This document shows positions 1-6,365 of a DNA stretch of 9,486 bases, piece after piece. The first letter of the stretch is position 1. Every line of letters begins with the position of its first letter. Under the pieces are notes generated by a model. It ran no database searches, was not told where the DNA came from, and saw only the letters and a program-made list of their open reading frames with translations. The DNA is from Paracoccaceae bacterium (lineage in GTDB: Bacteria; Pseudomonadota; Alphaproteobacteria; Rhodobacterales; Rhodobacteraceae), in assembly GCA_003500165.1 (NCBI GenBank), contig DNSZ01000091.1:24112-33597 (forward strand), read 5' to 3'. The translations under genes and the position numbers were made by a program.

Positions 1-384
1 GCCGTCGATGTCGGACGGCACCTTGAAATAGTACTGCACCGGAAGATGCGTGGTCTCGTCGCGATAAAGCCCGACATAGCCGACCCGCGCCGACGGGATC
101 AGTTCCAGCACCCCGTCCAGAAGCCCGTTGCCCGCGCGCAGGATCGAGATCAGCGCGGGCTTCTTGCCGGCCAGAACGGGCGCGTCGATTTCGGCCAGCG
201 GCGTTTCGATGGGCTTCGTTGTCAACGGCAGATCGTCGGATATCTCATAGGCCAGCAGCATCGAAATTTCGCGCATCAGCCGCCGAAAGGACGAGGTCGA
301 ACAGCCCTTGTCGCGCATCAGCGTCAGCTTGTGCTGGATCAGCGGATGATCGACCACGGTAAGATTCGGATGATCCCCGGTCAT
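1..384 (-). CDS. upp: Uracil phosphoribosyltransferase, N-terminal 128 residues (runs off left edge)
   Basis: Upp converts uracil and PRPP to UMP in the cytoplasm, the last step of pyrimidine base salvage. The visible protein begins MTGDHPNLTVVDHPLIQHKL and carries the family's N-terminal signatures: VDHPLIQHKLTLMRDK (residues 11-26), STSSFRRLMREISMLLAYE (29-47), and SILRAGNGLLDG (80-91), which contains the RAG segment near the active site. It ends at YYFKVPSDIDG (118-128). The family is usually about 210 residues, so roughly the last 80, including the PRPP-binding loop, lie outside the window. The ATG at 384 is preceded by a good Shine-Dalgarno (AAGGGGGG, six bases upstream), and conserved sequence starts almost at once. 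It lies downstream of deoB on the same strand, separated by 115 bp, so it is probably the last gene of the salvage cluster but is not translationally coupled. Family assignment is firm. Confidence 0.95.
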   Translation of the reverse strand, partial: MTGDHPNLTVVDHPLIQHKLTLMRDKGCSTSSFRRLMREISMLLAYEISDDLPLTTKPIETPLAEIDAPVLAGKKPALISILRAGNGLLDGVLELIPSARVGYVGLYRDETTHLPVQYYFKVPSDIDG

Positions 385-499
385 GCTTGGCCCCCCTTGC
401 CCGGCGCGCGACGTCGCGCCCGGCAAATGGTGGCAGGCGCCGAACCCTGCCGCAAGGCGGTTCCATGCCGCGACATCGCGTGGCCACCGCCCGCAAGGG
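385..499 (-). other. deoB-upp intergenic spacer, GC-rich with possible hairpins
   Basis: This 115-bp gap holds no convincing coding sequence. It contains a perfect 14-bp palindrome at 406-419 and a weaker potential stem of GGCAGG with CCTGCC, loop about eight bases, near 433-452. No T-run follows either on the minus strand, so neither is a classical intrinsic terminator. From memory, and not firmly, some relatives carry an adenosine deaminase gene between deoB and upp; there is no room for one here and I see no recognisable remnant. An internal promoter for upp is possible, but I cannot point to convincing -35/-10 boxes. Confidence 0.4.
401..423. repeat. GC-rich inverted repeat ahead of upp
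   Basis: Bases 406-419 form a perfect 14-bp palindrome (GCGCGACGTCGCGC). CCGG at 401-404 also pairs with CCGG at 420-423, leaving one unpaired C at 405. As RNA this gives a stem of about ten pairs with a four-base ACGT loop, ending just before the upp ribosome binding site. It could be an mRNA processing or stability hairpin, or a protein site. The lack of a U-tract argues against a terminator. Its function is inference only. Confidence 0.4.
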
Positions 500-1705
500 T
501 CATTTCGCCATCAGGTCGGTGCCATGCGCACCGGGCTCCAATCCCAGATGCGCGGCCACCGTGGCGCCGACATCGACAAAGGCGAGCAGGCCGAGCGCAC
601 CCGCGCCGGCGCCGGCGATCAGCACCGGTACCCTCTCTCGGGTGTGGTCGGTGCCACGCCAGGTCGGGTCGTTGCCATGATCGGCGGTAAAGACGGCGAT
701 GTCGCCGGGCCGCAGCCGGGGCAGGAACCCCCCGACCCGGGCGTCGAACCATTCGAGCGCGCGGGCATAACCCGCGACATCGCGCCGGTGACCGTAAAGC
801 GCGTCGAACTCGACGAAATTGGCGAAGACCAGCGCGCCGTCTTCGGCGGTTTCGGCAAGCCGGTCGAGATGGTCGAAAAGCGCGGCGTCGTCCTTGCCCT
901 TGTGGCTGTGGCCGATGCCGCGCCCGGAAAAGATGTCGCTGATCTTGCCAATCGCATGGGTCGGATGGCGGGCCTCCTCTGCTCTGTCGAGCAATGTCGG
1001 CCCAGGCGGCGCGCAGGCATAGTCGTGCCGGTTCGCGGTGCGCGTGAAGCCGGTTTCGGGGTCACCGATGAAGGGCCGCGCGATGACCCGGCCGACCCGC
1101 ATGGCATGCAGCCTCGGGGCCAGCGCCTGGCACAGCTGCAACAGCCGGTCGAGGCCGAAAGCCGTCTCATGGGCGGCGATCTGGAACACCGAATCGGCCG
1201 AGGTATAGCAGATCGGCCAGCCGGTGCGCAGATGCTCGGGACCCAGCCTTGCGATGATCTCGGTGCCCGAGGCGTGCTCGTTGCCCAGAATCCCGTCGGT
1301 GCCCGCCAGCCGGGCGGCCTCGGCCGCCAGTTCGGGGGGAAAGGTCGGACGCGTATCGGGGAAATAGTGCCAGTCCCAGGGCACCGGCTGGCCGGCCAGT
1401 TCCCAATGCCCCGACGGGGTGTCCTTGCCGCGGCTTTGCTCGGTCGCCGCGCCCCAGCGCCCGGTCGGCCGGGCGCCAAGCCCCGGCGCGGCCACGCCCG
1501 AGGCCAGCCGGATCGCCGCGCCCAGCCCCAGCCGGTCGAGCACCGGCATCCGCAGCGGCCCCGAGCGGCCGTCCTCGGCCGCGCCGGCGGCGCAGGCCTC
1601 GGCGATATGGCCCAGCGTGTTGGCGCCCGCATCGCCGAATTCGGCGGCATCGGGCGCGCCACCGCAGCCGACCGAATCCATCACGATCAGGAAGGCGCGG
1701 CTCAT
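500..1705 (-). CDS. deoB: Phosphopentomutase
   Basis: DeoB interconverts (deoxy)ribose-1-phosphate and (deoxy)ribose-5-phosphate, feeding nucleoside-derived sugar into the pentose or aldolase routes. It is a cytoplasmic, Mn-dependent member of the alkaline phosphatase superfamily. The 401-residue product matches the usual length of about 390-410. Metal and active-site motifs are all present: FLIVMDSVG with Asp10 near the N-terminus; GKDTPSGHWE with Thr96, the expected phospho-acceptor; FVEFDALYGHRRD with Asp301 and His306; TADHGND with Asp342 and His343; and TDHTRE with His354. The cap domain lies between residues of about 100 and 290. The start codon overlaps the deoA stop as ATGA (four bases), so translation is coupled to deoA. 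This supports the ATG at 1705 although the Shine-Dalgarno (GGGTGGG, very close) is poor. No defects seen. Confidence 0.97.
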   Translation of the reverse strand: MSRAFLIVMDSVGCGGAPDAAEFGDAGANTLGHIAEACAAGAAEDGRSGPLRMPVLDRLGLGAAIRLASGVAAPGLGARPTGRWGAATEQSRGKDTPSGHWELAGQPVPWDWHYFPDTRPTFPPELAAEAARLAGTDGILGNEHASGTEIIARLGPEHLRTGWPICYTSADSVFQIAAHETAFGLDRLLQLCQALAPRLHAMRVGRVIARPFIGDPETGFTRTANRHDYACAPPGPTLLDRAEEARHPTHAIGKISDIFSGRGIGHSHKGKDDAALFDHLDRLAETAEDGALVFANFVEFDALYGHRRDVAGYARALEWFDARVGGFLPRLRPGDIAVFTADHGNDPTWRGTDHTRERVPVLIAGAGAGALGLLAFVDVGATVAAHLGLEPGAHGTDLMAK

Positions 1706-3009
1706 CCCACCCGGCCGCGGATCGCCGGCGGCGCCTCGGCCGGCGCGTCGGCCACCCGATAGGCGCCGCGCACTGCCGCCGCCGCCGCGCCGGCGGTCGA
1801 GGTATCGGCGGCATGCACCCGGGCCAGCGGGTGCTGGCTGTCGACCGCATCGCCGATCCGGGCAAGCCGGTCGAGGCCGACGGCGGGATCGATCCGGTCG
1901 GTCTCGACCCGGCGCCCGCCGCCCAGGCGCACCACCGCCATGCCCAGCGCGCGGCCGTCGATGGCGGTGACGATGCCGCGCCGGGCCGGCACCACGTCGC
2001 GCACCACCGGGGCGCGCGGCAGATGGCGCCCGGCCTGGGCCACGATGTCGGCCGGCCCGCCAAGGGCGGTGACCATCGCCTCGAACCGTTCGGCCGCGCG
2101 GCCGCTGGCGATCGCCTTGGCGATCGTCGCCGCGCCTGCCTCGGCGTCGGGGGCGATCCCGTGCAGGGCCAGAAGCGCGCCGCCCAGCGCGCGGCTGACC
2201 TCGGCCAGCCGGGCCTCTCCGGTCCCGCCGGCCAGGATCTCGACCGCCGCGTGCACTTCAAGCGCGTTGCCCGCAGCCGTCGCCAGCGGCTGGTCCATAT
2301 CGGTGATCAGCGCGCAGCACGGGCAGCCCGCCGCCACCGCGCCCGATACCAGGGCCCGGGCCAGCGCATTGGCCTGATCCTCGCCCGGCAGGAAGGCGCC
2401 CGAGCCGACCTTGACGTCGAGCACCAGCCCAGCGAGGCCCGCGGCAAGCTTCTTCGACAGGATCGACGGCACGATCAGATCGATCGTCTCCACCGTCGCG
2501 GTGACATCGCGCACCGCATAAAGCCGCCGGTCGGCCGGCGCCACATCGTCGCTGGCGCCGACGATGGCGCAGCCGACATCCGCCACCACCGCCTGCAGAC
2601 GCTCGGCCGGAATGTCGGGGGCATAGCCGGGGATCGCCTCCATCTTGTCGAGCGTGCCGCCGGTATGGCCGAGGCCGCGGCCCGAGATCATCGGCACATA
2701 GGCGCCGCAGGCGGCCAGCGCGGGCGCCAGGATCAGCGACACCGTGTCGCCGATCCCGCCCGTCGAATGCTTGTCGAGCACCGGCCCCGGCAGCGACCAG
2801 CGCAGCACCCGCCCCGAATCGCGCATCGCGCGGGTCAGCGCGCCGCGTTCGGCATCCGACAGCCCGTTGAGCAGCACTGCCATGGCAAACGCGCCGGCCT
2901 GGGCGTCGCTGACGCGCCCGTCCGACAGCCCATGCGCGAACCAGGTCAGTTCGGCGGCGTCGAGCGTGCCGCCATCGCGCTTCTTCGCCAGGATCGCGCG
3001 GGCGTCCAT
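1702..3009 (-). CDS. deoA: Thymidine phosphorylase
   Basis: DeoA cleaves thymidine or deoxyuridine with phosphate to the free base and 2-deoxyribose-1-phosphate, the substrate of the next gene's product. The 435-residue protein fits the family (E. coli about 440). Visible motifs are KHSTGGIGDTVSLILAP (80-96), which is the phosphate-binding loop; SGRGLGHTGGTLDKMEAIPG (109-128); and VRDVTATVETIDLIVPSILSKK (166-187). Arg167, Ser182 and Lys186 in the last correspond to the E. coli base-contacting Arg171, Ser186 and Lys190. LVLDVKVGSGAF (195-206) follows. The reading frame stays open far upstream, but the start is fixed at 3009: a strong Shine-Dalgarno (GGAAGGGG, 3014-3021) lies four bases away, the family N-terminus (MDARAILAKKRDGG) begins there, and the ATG overlaps the cdd stop by one base (TGATG). 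The N-terminal half is therefore complete and the C-terminal domain ends at the ATGA overlap with deoB. Pyrimidine-nucleoside phosphorylase is the only near alternative; context and length favour DeoA. Confidence 0.96.
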   Translation of the reverse strand: MDARAILAKKRDGGTLDAAELTWFAHGLSDGRVSDAQAGAFAMAVLLNGLSDAERGALTRAMRDSGRVLRWSLPGPVLDKHSTGGIGDTVSLILAPALAACGAYVPMISGRGLGHTGGTLDKMEAIPGYAPDIPAERLQAVVADVGCAIVGASDDVAPADRRLYAVRDVTATVETIDLIVPSILSKKLAAGLAGLVLDVKVGSGAFLPGEDQANALARALVSGAVAAGCPCCALITDMDQPLATAAGNALEVHAAVEILAGGTGEARLAEVSRALGGALLALHGIAPDAEAGAATIAKAIASGRAAERFEAMVTALGGPADIVAQAGRHLPRAPVVRDVVPARRGIVTAIDGRALGMAVVRLGGGRRVETDRIDPAVGLDRLARIGDAVDSQHPLARVHAADTSTAGAAAAAVRGAYRVADAPAEAPPAIRGRVG

Positions 3010-3422
3010 CAGACCCCTTCCATATGGCCGGCCGCAAAGCCCGCGGGCAGCAAGGCGCCGACCGTGGTCCGGACCTGCGGGCCGGCAAGCCCGGCCAGGA
3101 TCACCGGCGCATCGTCGGGCGCGAATTCGGCCAGTTTCTGGCGGCAACCGCCGCAGGGACTGATCGGATGGGCGCTGTCGGCCACCACCAGCACGGCGGC
3201 AATGCGGGTCTCGCCCGCCGCCACCATGGCCGCAATCGCACCCGCCTCGGCACAGGTGCCTTCGGGATAGGCGGCGTTCTCGACATTGCAGCCGGAGTAG
3301 ATCGCCCCGTCGGCGCCGAGGATCGCCGCGCCGACGGCAAAGCCCGAATAGGGCACATAGGCGCGGTCGCGCACCGCCAGGGCGGCGGCGAACAGGGCGT
3401 CGGTATCGGGCGGGCTGGTCAT
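3009..3422 (-). CDS. cdd: Cytidine deaminase
   Basis: Cdd hydrolytically deaminates cytidine and deoxycytidine to uridine and deoxyuridine, supplying substrate for the downstream phosphorylase. The 137-residue length is that of the small tetrameric, zinc-dependent class. The zinc and catalytic residues are in place: CNVENAAYPEGTCAE gives Asn47 and Glu49 (nucleoside ribose binding), Cys57 and catalytic Glu59, and SPCGGCRQKLAEF gives Cys90 and Cys93. YVPYSGFAVGAA (22-33) is the usual N-terminal family motif. The ATG at 3422 is the first in frame and leaves the usual N-terminal length, but I see no good Shine-Dalgarno in front of it (upstream bases are CTGGCGCC), so it may be weakly initiated. 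It is the first gene of the cdd-deoA-deoB unit, with its stop overlapping the deoA start (TGATG). It lies 93 bp behind prpE on the same strand. Confidence 0.96.
   Translation of the reverse strand: MTSPPDTDALFAAALAVRDRAYVPYSGFAVGAAILGADGAIYSGCNVENAAYPEGTCAEAGAIAAMVAAGETRIAAVLVVADSAHPISPCGGCRQKLAEFAPDDAPVILAGLAGPQVRTTVGALLPAGFAAGHMEGV
3010..3021 (-). promoter_or_regulatory. deoA ribosome binding site inside the end of cdd
   Basis: GGAAGGGG (3021 down to 3014 on the minus strand) is the best Shine-Dalgarno in the salvage cluster. It lies four bases before the deoA ATG and within the last codons of cdd. With the TGATG overlap it fixes the deoA start despite the open frame upstream, and it points to translational re-initiation. 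Confidence 0.75.
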
Positions 3423-3515
3423 GGCGCCAGATTGCGCCCGGGCCGCGCCGGATGCAAGCGGCCCGATCCGCCGGCTTGCGGTGGCGCAGGGCGCTTCGAG
3501 GCGCGTTCGCCCCGC
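3423..3515 (-). other. prpE-cdd intergenic region
   Basis: This 93-bp gap separates the end of prpE from the cdd start and probably carries the salvage-cluster promoter, although cotranscription from prpE cannot be excluded. I see no convincing -35/-10 pair. The clearest structure is an imperfect hairpin at 3454-3479, annotated separately. Confidence 0.4.
3454..3479 (-). terminator. Possible hairpin after prpE (no U-tract)
   Basis: GCAAGC (3454-3459) pairs with GCTTGC (3474-3479), and GGC (3460-3462) continues the stem with GCC (3470-3472). One G (3473) is bulged and a seven-base loop remains. It lies 37 bases past the prpE stop. No run of T follows on the minus strand, so intrinsic termination is doubtful. 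It could mark a 3' end stabiliser or an attenuator-like leader element of cdd. Confidence 0.3.
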
Positions 3516-5420
3516 CTAGCGGGCGGCGTCTGCCTGGGCGTAGCCCATGCCGCGCAGCGCCTGCGCGATCTCGTCCAGAATCTCCGGATCGTCGATGGTC
3601 GCCGGCATCTTCCATTCCGCGCCATCGGCGATCTTCGCCATGGTGCCGCGCAGCACCTTGCCCGAGCGGGTCTTGGGCAGGCGGGGGACCACGCAGGCCA
3701 GCCGGAACGCCGCGACCGGGCCGATCTGGTCGCGCACCAGCTTCACGCATTCGGCGACGATCTCGGGCTCGGCCCGGTCGACGCCTGCATTGAGGCACAG
3801 AAACCCCATCGGCAACTGGCCCTTCAGGTCGTCGGCCACCCCGATCACCGCGCATTCGGCGACATCCGGATGCGCCGCCAGCACCTCTTCCATCGCGCCG
3901 GTGGACAGCCGATGTCCCGCCACATTGATCACGTCATCGGTGCGCGCCATGATGTAAAGATAGCCGTCCTCGTCGCGATAGCCCGCATCGCCGGTTTCGT
4001 AGTAGCCCGGGAAGTGGTGCAGATAGGCCTTCTCGAAGCGGTCGTCGGCGTTCCACAGCGTCGGCAGGCAGCCCGGCGGCAGCGGCAGCTTCACCGCGAT
4101 GGCGCCCAGTTCGCCGGGCGCCAGTTCGTGCCCGTCATCGCCCAGCACATGCACGTCGAAGCCCGGCATCGGCACGCCGGGCGAGCCGGTCTTTTGCGGC
4201 AACAGCCCCAGACCCAGCGGATTGGCGCAGATCGCCCAGCCGGTTTCGGTCTGCCACCAATGGTCGATCACCGGCACGCCCAGATGGCGCGCCGCCCAGT
4301 TCACCGTGTCGGGGTCGGCGCGTTCGCCGGCCAGGAACAGCGCGCGGAGGCTTTTCAGGTTGTAGTCGCCGATCAGCGCGCCCTGCGGGTCCTGCCGCTT
4401 GATCGCGCGAAAGGCGGTCGGCGCGGTGAACAGGCAGGCGACCTTGTGGTCCTGGATCACCCGCCAGAACGCGCCGGCATCGGGCGTGCCCACCGGCTTG
4501 CCCTCATAGACGATGGTGGTGTTGCCATGGATCAGCGGCCCATAGGCGATGTAGCTGTGCCCGACCACCCAGCCGACATCCGAGGCCGCCCAGAACACCT
4601 CGCCCGGATCGACGCCATAGACATTCTTCATCGTCCAGTTGAGCGCCACCAGATGCCCCGCAGTGGGCCGCACCACCCCCTTGGGCTGGCCGGTGGTGCC
4701 GGAGGTGTAAAGGATGTAGGCGGGGTGGTCGCCCTCGACCGGCAGGCATTCGGCCGGCTCCACCCCGTACTGGAAGGCGTGCCAGTCGTCGTCGCGGCCT
4801 TCTTCCATATGGGCGACCTCCTGCTCGCGCTGGAACACCACGCAGAAATCTGGCCGATGGGTGGCCTGCGCCAGCGCATCGTCCAGCAGCGGCTTGTAAT
4901 GGACGATTCGGCCCGGCTCGATCCCGCAAGAGGCGGCGAGGATGCATTTGGGTTTGGCATCGTCGATCCGGACCGCCAGCTCATGCGCGGCAAAGCCGCC
5001 GAACACCACCGAATGCACCGCGCCGATCCGCGCGCAGGCCAGCATCGCCTCCAGCGCCTCGGGGACCATCGGCATGTAGATGATGACGCGGTCGCCCTTT
5101 TCCACGCCCTTGGCGCGCAGCGCCCCGGCCAGCGAGGCGACGCGGTTCTTCAGCTCGGCGAAGGTGATCTTGTGGGTGACCCCGGTGACCGGGCTGTCAT
5201 GGATGATCGCGAATTGCGCGCCCCGGCCCGCCGCGACATGGCGGTCGACCGCGTTCCAGCAGGCGTTGATGCGGCCATCGGCGAACCAGCGGCAGAACGG
5301 GGCGGCGTCGTCGAACAGGGCTTTCGAGGGCAGCTGCGCCCAGTCGAGGCCCTGTGCGGCCTGCATCCAGAAGGCCTCGGGATCGGCCTGCCAGGCGGCA
5401 TAGGTGGCGGCATAGCTCAT
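3516..5420 (-). CDS. prpE: Propionyl-CoA synthetase (propionate-CoA ligase)
   Basis: PrpE activates propionate with ATP and CoA to propionyl-CoA, via propionyl-AMP, in the cytoplasm, opening propionate assimilation. The 634-residue protein has every core motif of the acetyl/propionyl-CoA synthetase branch of the ANL superfamily: P-loop YTSGTTGQPKG (238-248), DHWWQTETGW (386-395), YYETGDAG (473-480), RTDDVINVAGHRLSTG (493-508) and PKTRSGKVLRG (582-592). Lys588 in the last is the catalytic lysine that acyltransferases of the Pat type acetylate in relatives. The N-terminus, the DHWW form of the A5 motif and overall wording match PrpE rather than AcsA. The frame is open 13 codons further up, but the family start (MSYAATYAAWQADPEAFW) is at 5420 with GGGGGGA six bases ahead; the longer version would also run through the inverted repeat at 5442-5460. 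It likely has its own promoter in the 156-bp gap upstream. A broad short-chain acyl-CoA synthetase is the alternative. Confidence 0.94.
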   Translation of the reverse strand: MSYAATYAAWQADPEAFWMQAAQGLDWAQLPSKALFDDAAPFCRWFADGRINACWNAVDRHVAAGRGAQFAIIHDSPVTGVTHKITFAELKNRVASLAGALRAKGVEKGDRVIIYMPMVPEALEAMLACARIGAVHSVVFGGFAAHELAVRIDDAKPKCILAASCGIEPGRIVHYKPLLDDALAQATHRPDFCVVFQREQEVAHMEEGRDDDWHAFQYGVEPAECLPVEGDHPAYILYTSGTTGQPKGVVRPTAGHLVALNWTMKNVYGVDPGEVFWAASDVGWVVGHSYIAYGPLIHGNTTIVYEGKPVGTPDAGAFWRVIQDHKVACLFTAPTAFRAIKRQDPQGALIGDYNLKSLRALFLAGERADPDTVNWAARHLGVPVIDHWWQTETGWAICANPLGLGLLPQKTGSPGVPMPGFDVHVLGDDGHELAPGELGAIAVKLPLPPGCLPTLWNADDRFEKAYLHHFPGYYETGDAGYRDEDGYLYIMARTDDVINVAGHRLSTGAMEEVLAAHPDVAECAVIGVADDLKGQLPMGFLCLNAGVDRAEPEIVAECVKLVRDQIGPVAAFRLACVVPRLPKTRSGKVLRGTMAKIADGAEWKMPATIDDPEILDEIAQALRGMGYAQADAAR

Positions 5421-5433
5421 GATCTGTCCCCCC
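5421..5433 (-). promoter_or_regulatory. prpE ribosome binding site
   Basis: GGGGGGA at 5433-5427 on the minus strand lies six bases before the ATG at 5420. It decides that start over the upstream in-frame ATG at 5459, which would add 13 residues (MRHFRKTALGGQI) with no resemblance to the family N-terminus. Confidence 0.7.
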
Positions 5434-5441
5434 AGAGCCGT

Positions 5442-5460
5442 TTTGCGAAAGTGTCGCAAA
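5442..5460. promoter_or_regulatory. Candidate operator upstream of prpE
   Basis: TTTGCGA (5442-5448) and TCGCAAA (5454-5460) form a perfect 7-bp inverted repeat with a five-base spacer. It lies 21 bases ahead of the prpE start in an unusually A/T-rich patch. Established knowledge: in Rhodobacter and actinobacteria, short-chain fatty acyl-CoA regulators (PccR, RamB family) control propionyl-CoA and acetate genes through AT-rich, TTTGC-containing sites; I recall the exact consensus only loosely. It is inference that this is such an operator. Its position close to the start would suit repression or a short-leader promoter. Confidence 0.5.
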
Positions 5461-5576
5461 CGGGCGCCCGCCGCGCAAGACGATTGCTGGCGCGCGCTCC
5501 TCCGCCCTGCGGGCGACGTCGCGGCGCGCGCGGCGGGCGGGCAAGGGCAAGCGCAGACCGGCGATCGGGGCCTTCG

Positions 5577-6311
5577 CTATTGGTCCACCAGCCCCTCGGC
5601 TTCGAGATGGCCAAGCAGTGACAGCACATTGGGGGCGGTGACATCGATCGCGCCCTCGATGAAGAAGCCCAGCATCCCGTCGCCCAGATCGCGGAAGCCA
5701 CCGCGGGTGACCCGCGTGTTGAGCGCCTGCAGCGCCTCGGGCAGATCGAGGCAATTGTCGGGCTGGTCGAGCGCCGCGTTGATCTCGCCGCGCAGGTCGT
5801 CGGCGATCGTGGTGGCGAGGCCGGTGATGTCCAGCACCGCGCCGATCAGCCCGCTTGGCTGGATCTGAAGCGAATCGAGCCGGGCGGTCACGCAGCCGGC
5901 CTCGATCCCGCCGGCCAGCACGGCCTCGACCGTCGTGGTGTTGGTCAGAAACCGAACCCGGTAGGACAAGTCCTCGAACCCGTTGCAGCCGTAAAGCGTG
6001 ACCTCGACCGTGCCATTGGCGCGCAGCAGCCCGCCTTCGGCGCGCAGCCGGTCGAGGCGATAGGCAACCCGCCGGGTGCAGGACAGGTCGAGCACATCGC
6101 TCAGGATGTCGGGCAGCACCGCCTGGACATGGCGCAGATCGCCATCGGCACGGGCCTCGATCGTCCGCTCGTTGACGGCATCGAGCCGGACGAGGATCGA
6201 GACCGGGACGCGCTGCCCTTCGAGGTCGAGCGTCTGCGAGATGGCGAAACGCTGGGTCTGGCCGGTTGCCGGCAGCGCGGCAAGGACAAGAAGTGCGATC
6301 AGGCGCAGCAT
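5577..6311 (-). CDS. Exported protein of unknown function, four cysteines
   Basis: I do not recognise this 244-residue protein. The N-terminus (MLRLIALLVLAALPATGQTQ) is a short signal peptide with probable cleavage around residues 15-18, so the mature protein should be periplasmic; no lipobox cysteine follows. The body alternates strands and short helices. Its four cysteines (78, 109, 140, 187) could form two disulfides. The segments at about 67-109 and 172-223 look loosely alike: a helix, then Cys, then a GG-containing beta hairpin ending near a glycine. No catalytic motif or membrane segment is visible past the signal. The ATG at 6311 has ACGGGG about nine bases ahead. It starts 54 bp after the MFS gene on the same strand, so the two may be cotranscribed. 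Coding is supported by the signal peptide and codon bias. A lipid-binding or assembly role is possible but unsupported. Confidence 0.75.
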   Translation of the reverse strand: MLRLIALLVLAALPATGQTQRFAISQTLDLEGQRVPVSILVRLDAVNERTIEARADGDLRHVQAVLPDILSDVLDLSCTRRVAYRLDRLRAEGGLLRANGTVEVTLYGCNGFEDLSYRVRFLTNTTTVEAVLAGGIEAGCVTARLDSLQIQPSGLIGAVLDITGLATTIADDLRGEINAALDQPDNCLDLPEALQALNTRVTRGGFRDLGDGMLGFFIEGAIDVTAPNVLSLLGHLEAEGLVDQ

Positions 6312-6365
6312 GGGCAGGCCCCGTTTGATGGTTCGCGGGTCACGTTAACCGCGCCCGGCGGCGGG

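Larger units (their letters stand above)
5421..5576 (-). promoter_or_regulatory. Intergenic region upstream of prpE
   Basis: This 156-bp gap is the longest in the window. Behind the end of the exported-protein gene it is very GC-rich, with a 10-bp palindrome GCGACGTCGC at 5513-5522 that shares 11 bases (GCGACGTCGCG) with the deoB-upp gap. Towards prpE it becomes markedly A/T-richer and holds the inverted repeat at 5442-5460. A prpE promoter is expected here. A TTGCGC/GACACT pair with 17-bp spacing can be drawn but matches the consensus poorly, so I do not annotate boxes. Confidence 0.5.

Noticed and set aside
385..499. Remnant of an adenosine deaminase gene between deoB and upp
   Set aside because: The 115-bp gap is too short and none of the frames shows a recognisable fragment.
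383..1762. Plus-strand open frame of 459 codons antisense to deoB
   Set aside because: Shadow of deoB in GC-rich sequence; no recognisable domain.
1813..3270. Plus-strand open frame of 485 codons antisense to deoA
   Set aside because: Same artefact: Arg/His/Gly-rich translation, no motif and no ribosome binding site, opposite a complete DeoA.
3010..3855. Upstream extension of the deoA frame as an N-terminal fusion domain
   Set aside because: The frame is open but overlaps cdd and the end of prpE and has no domain. The TGATG overlap, strong Shine-Dalgarno and family N-terminus all place the start at 3009.
5421..5459. Thirteen-residue N-terminal extension of PrpE
   Set aside because: The downstream ATG has the Shine-Dalgarno and the family N-terminus; the extension would be encoded by the candidate operator.
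3024..5621. Plus-strand open frame of 865 codons antisense to cdd and prpE
   Set aside because: Its translation is low-complexity and rich in Arg, Gly, Ala and His with no family motif. Long antisense frames are expected opposite high-GC genes because stop codons are rare there. The opposite strand carries unmistakable PrpE and Cdd.
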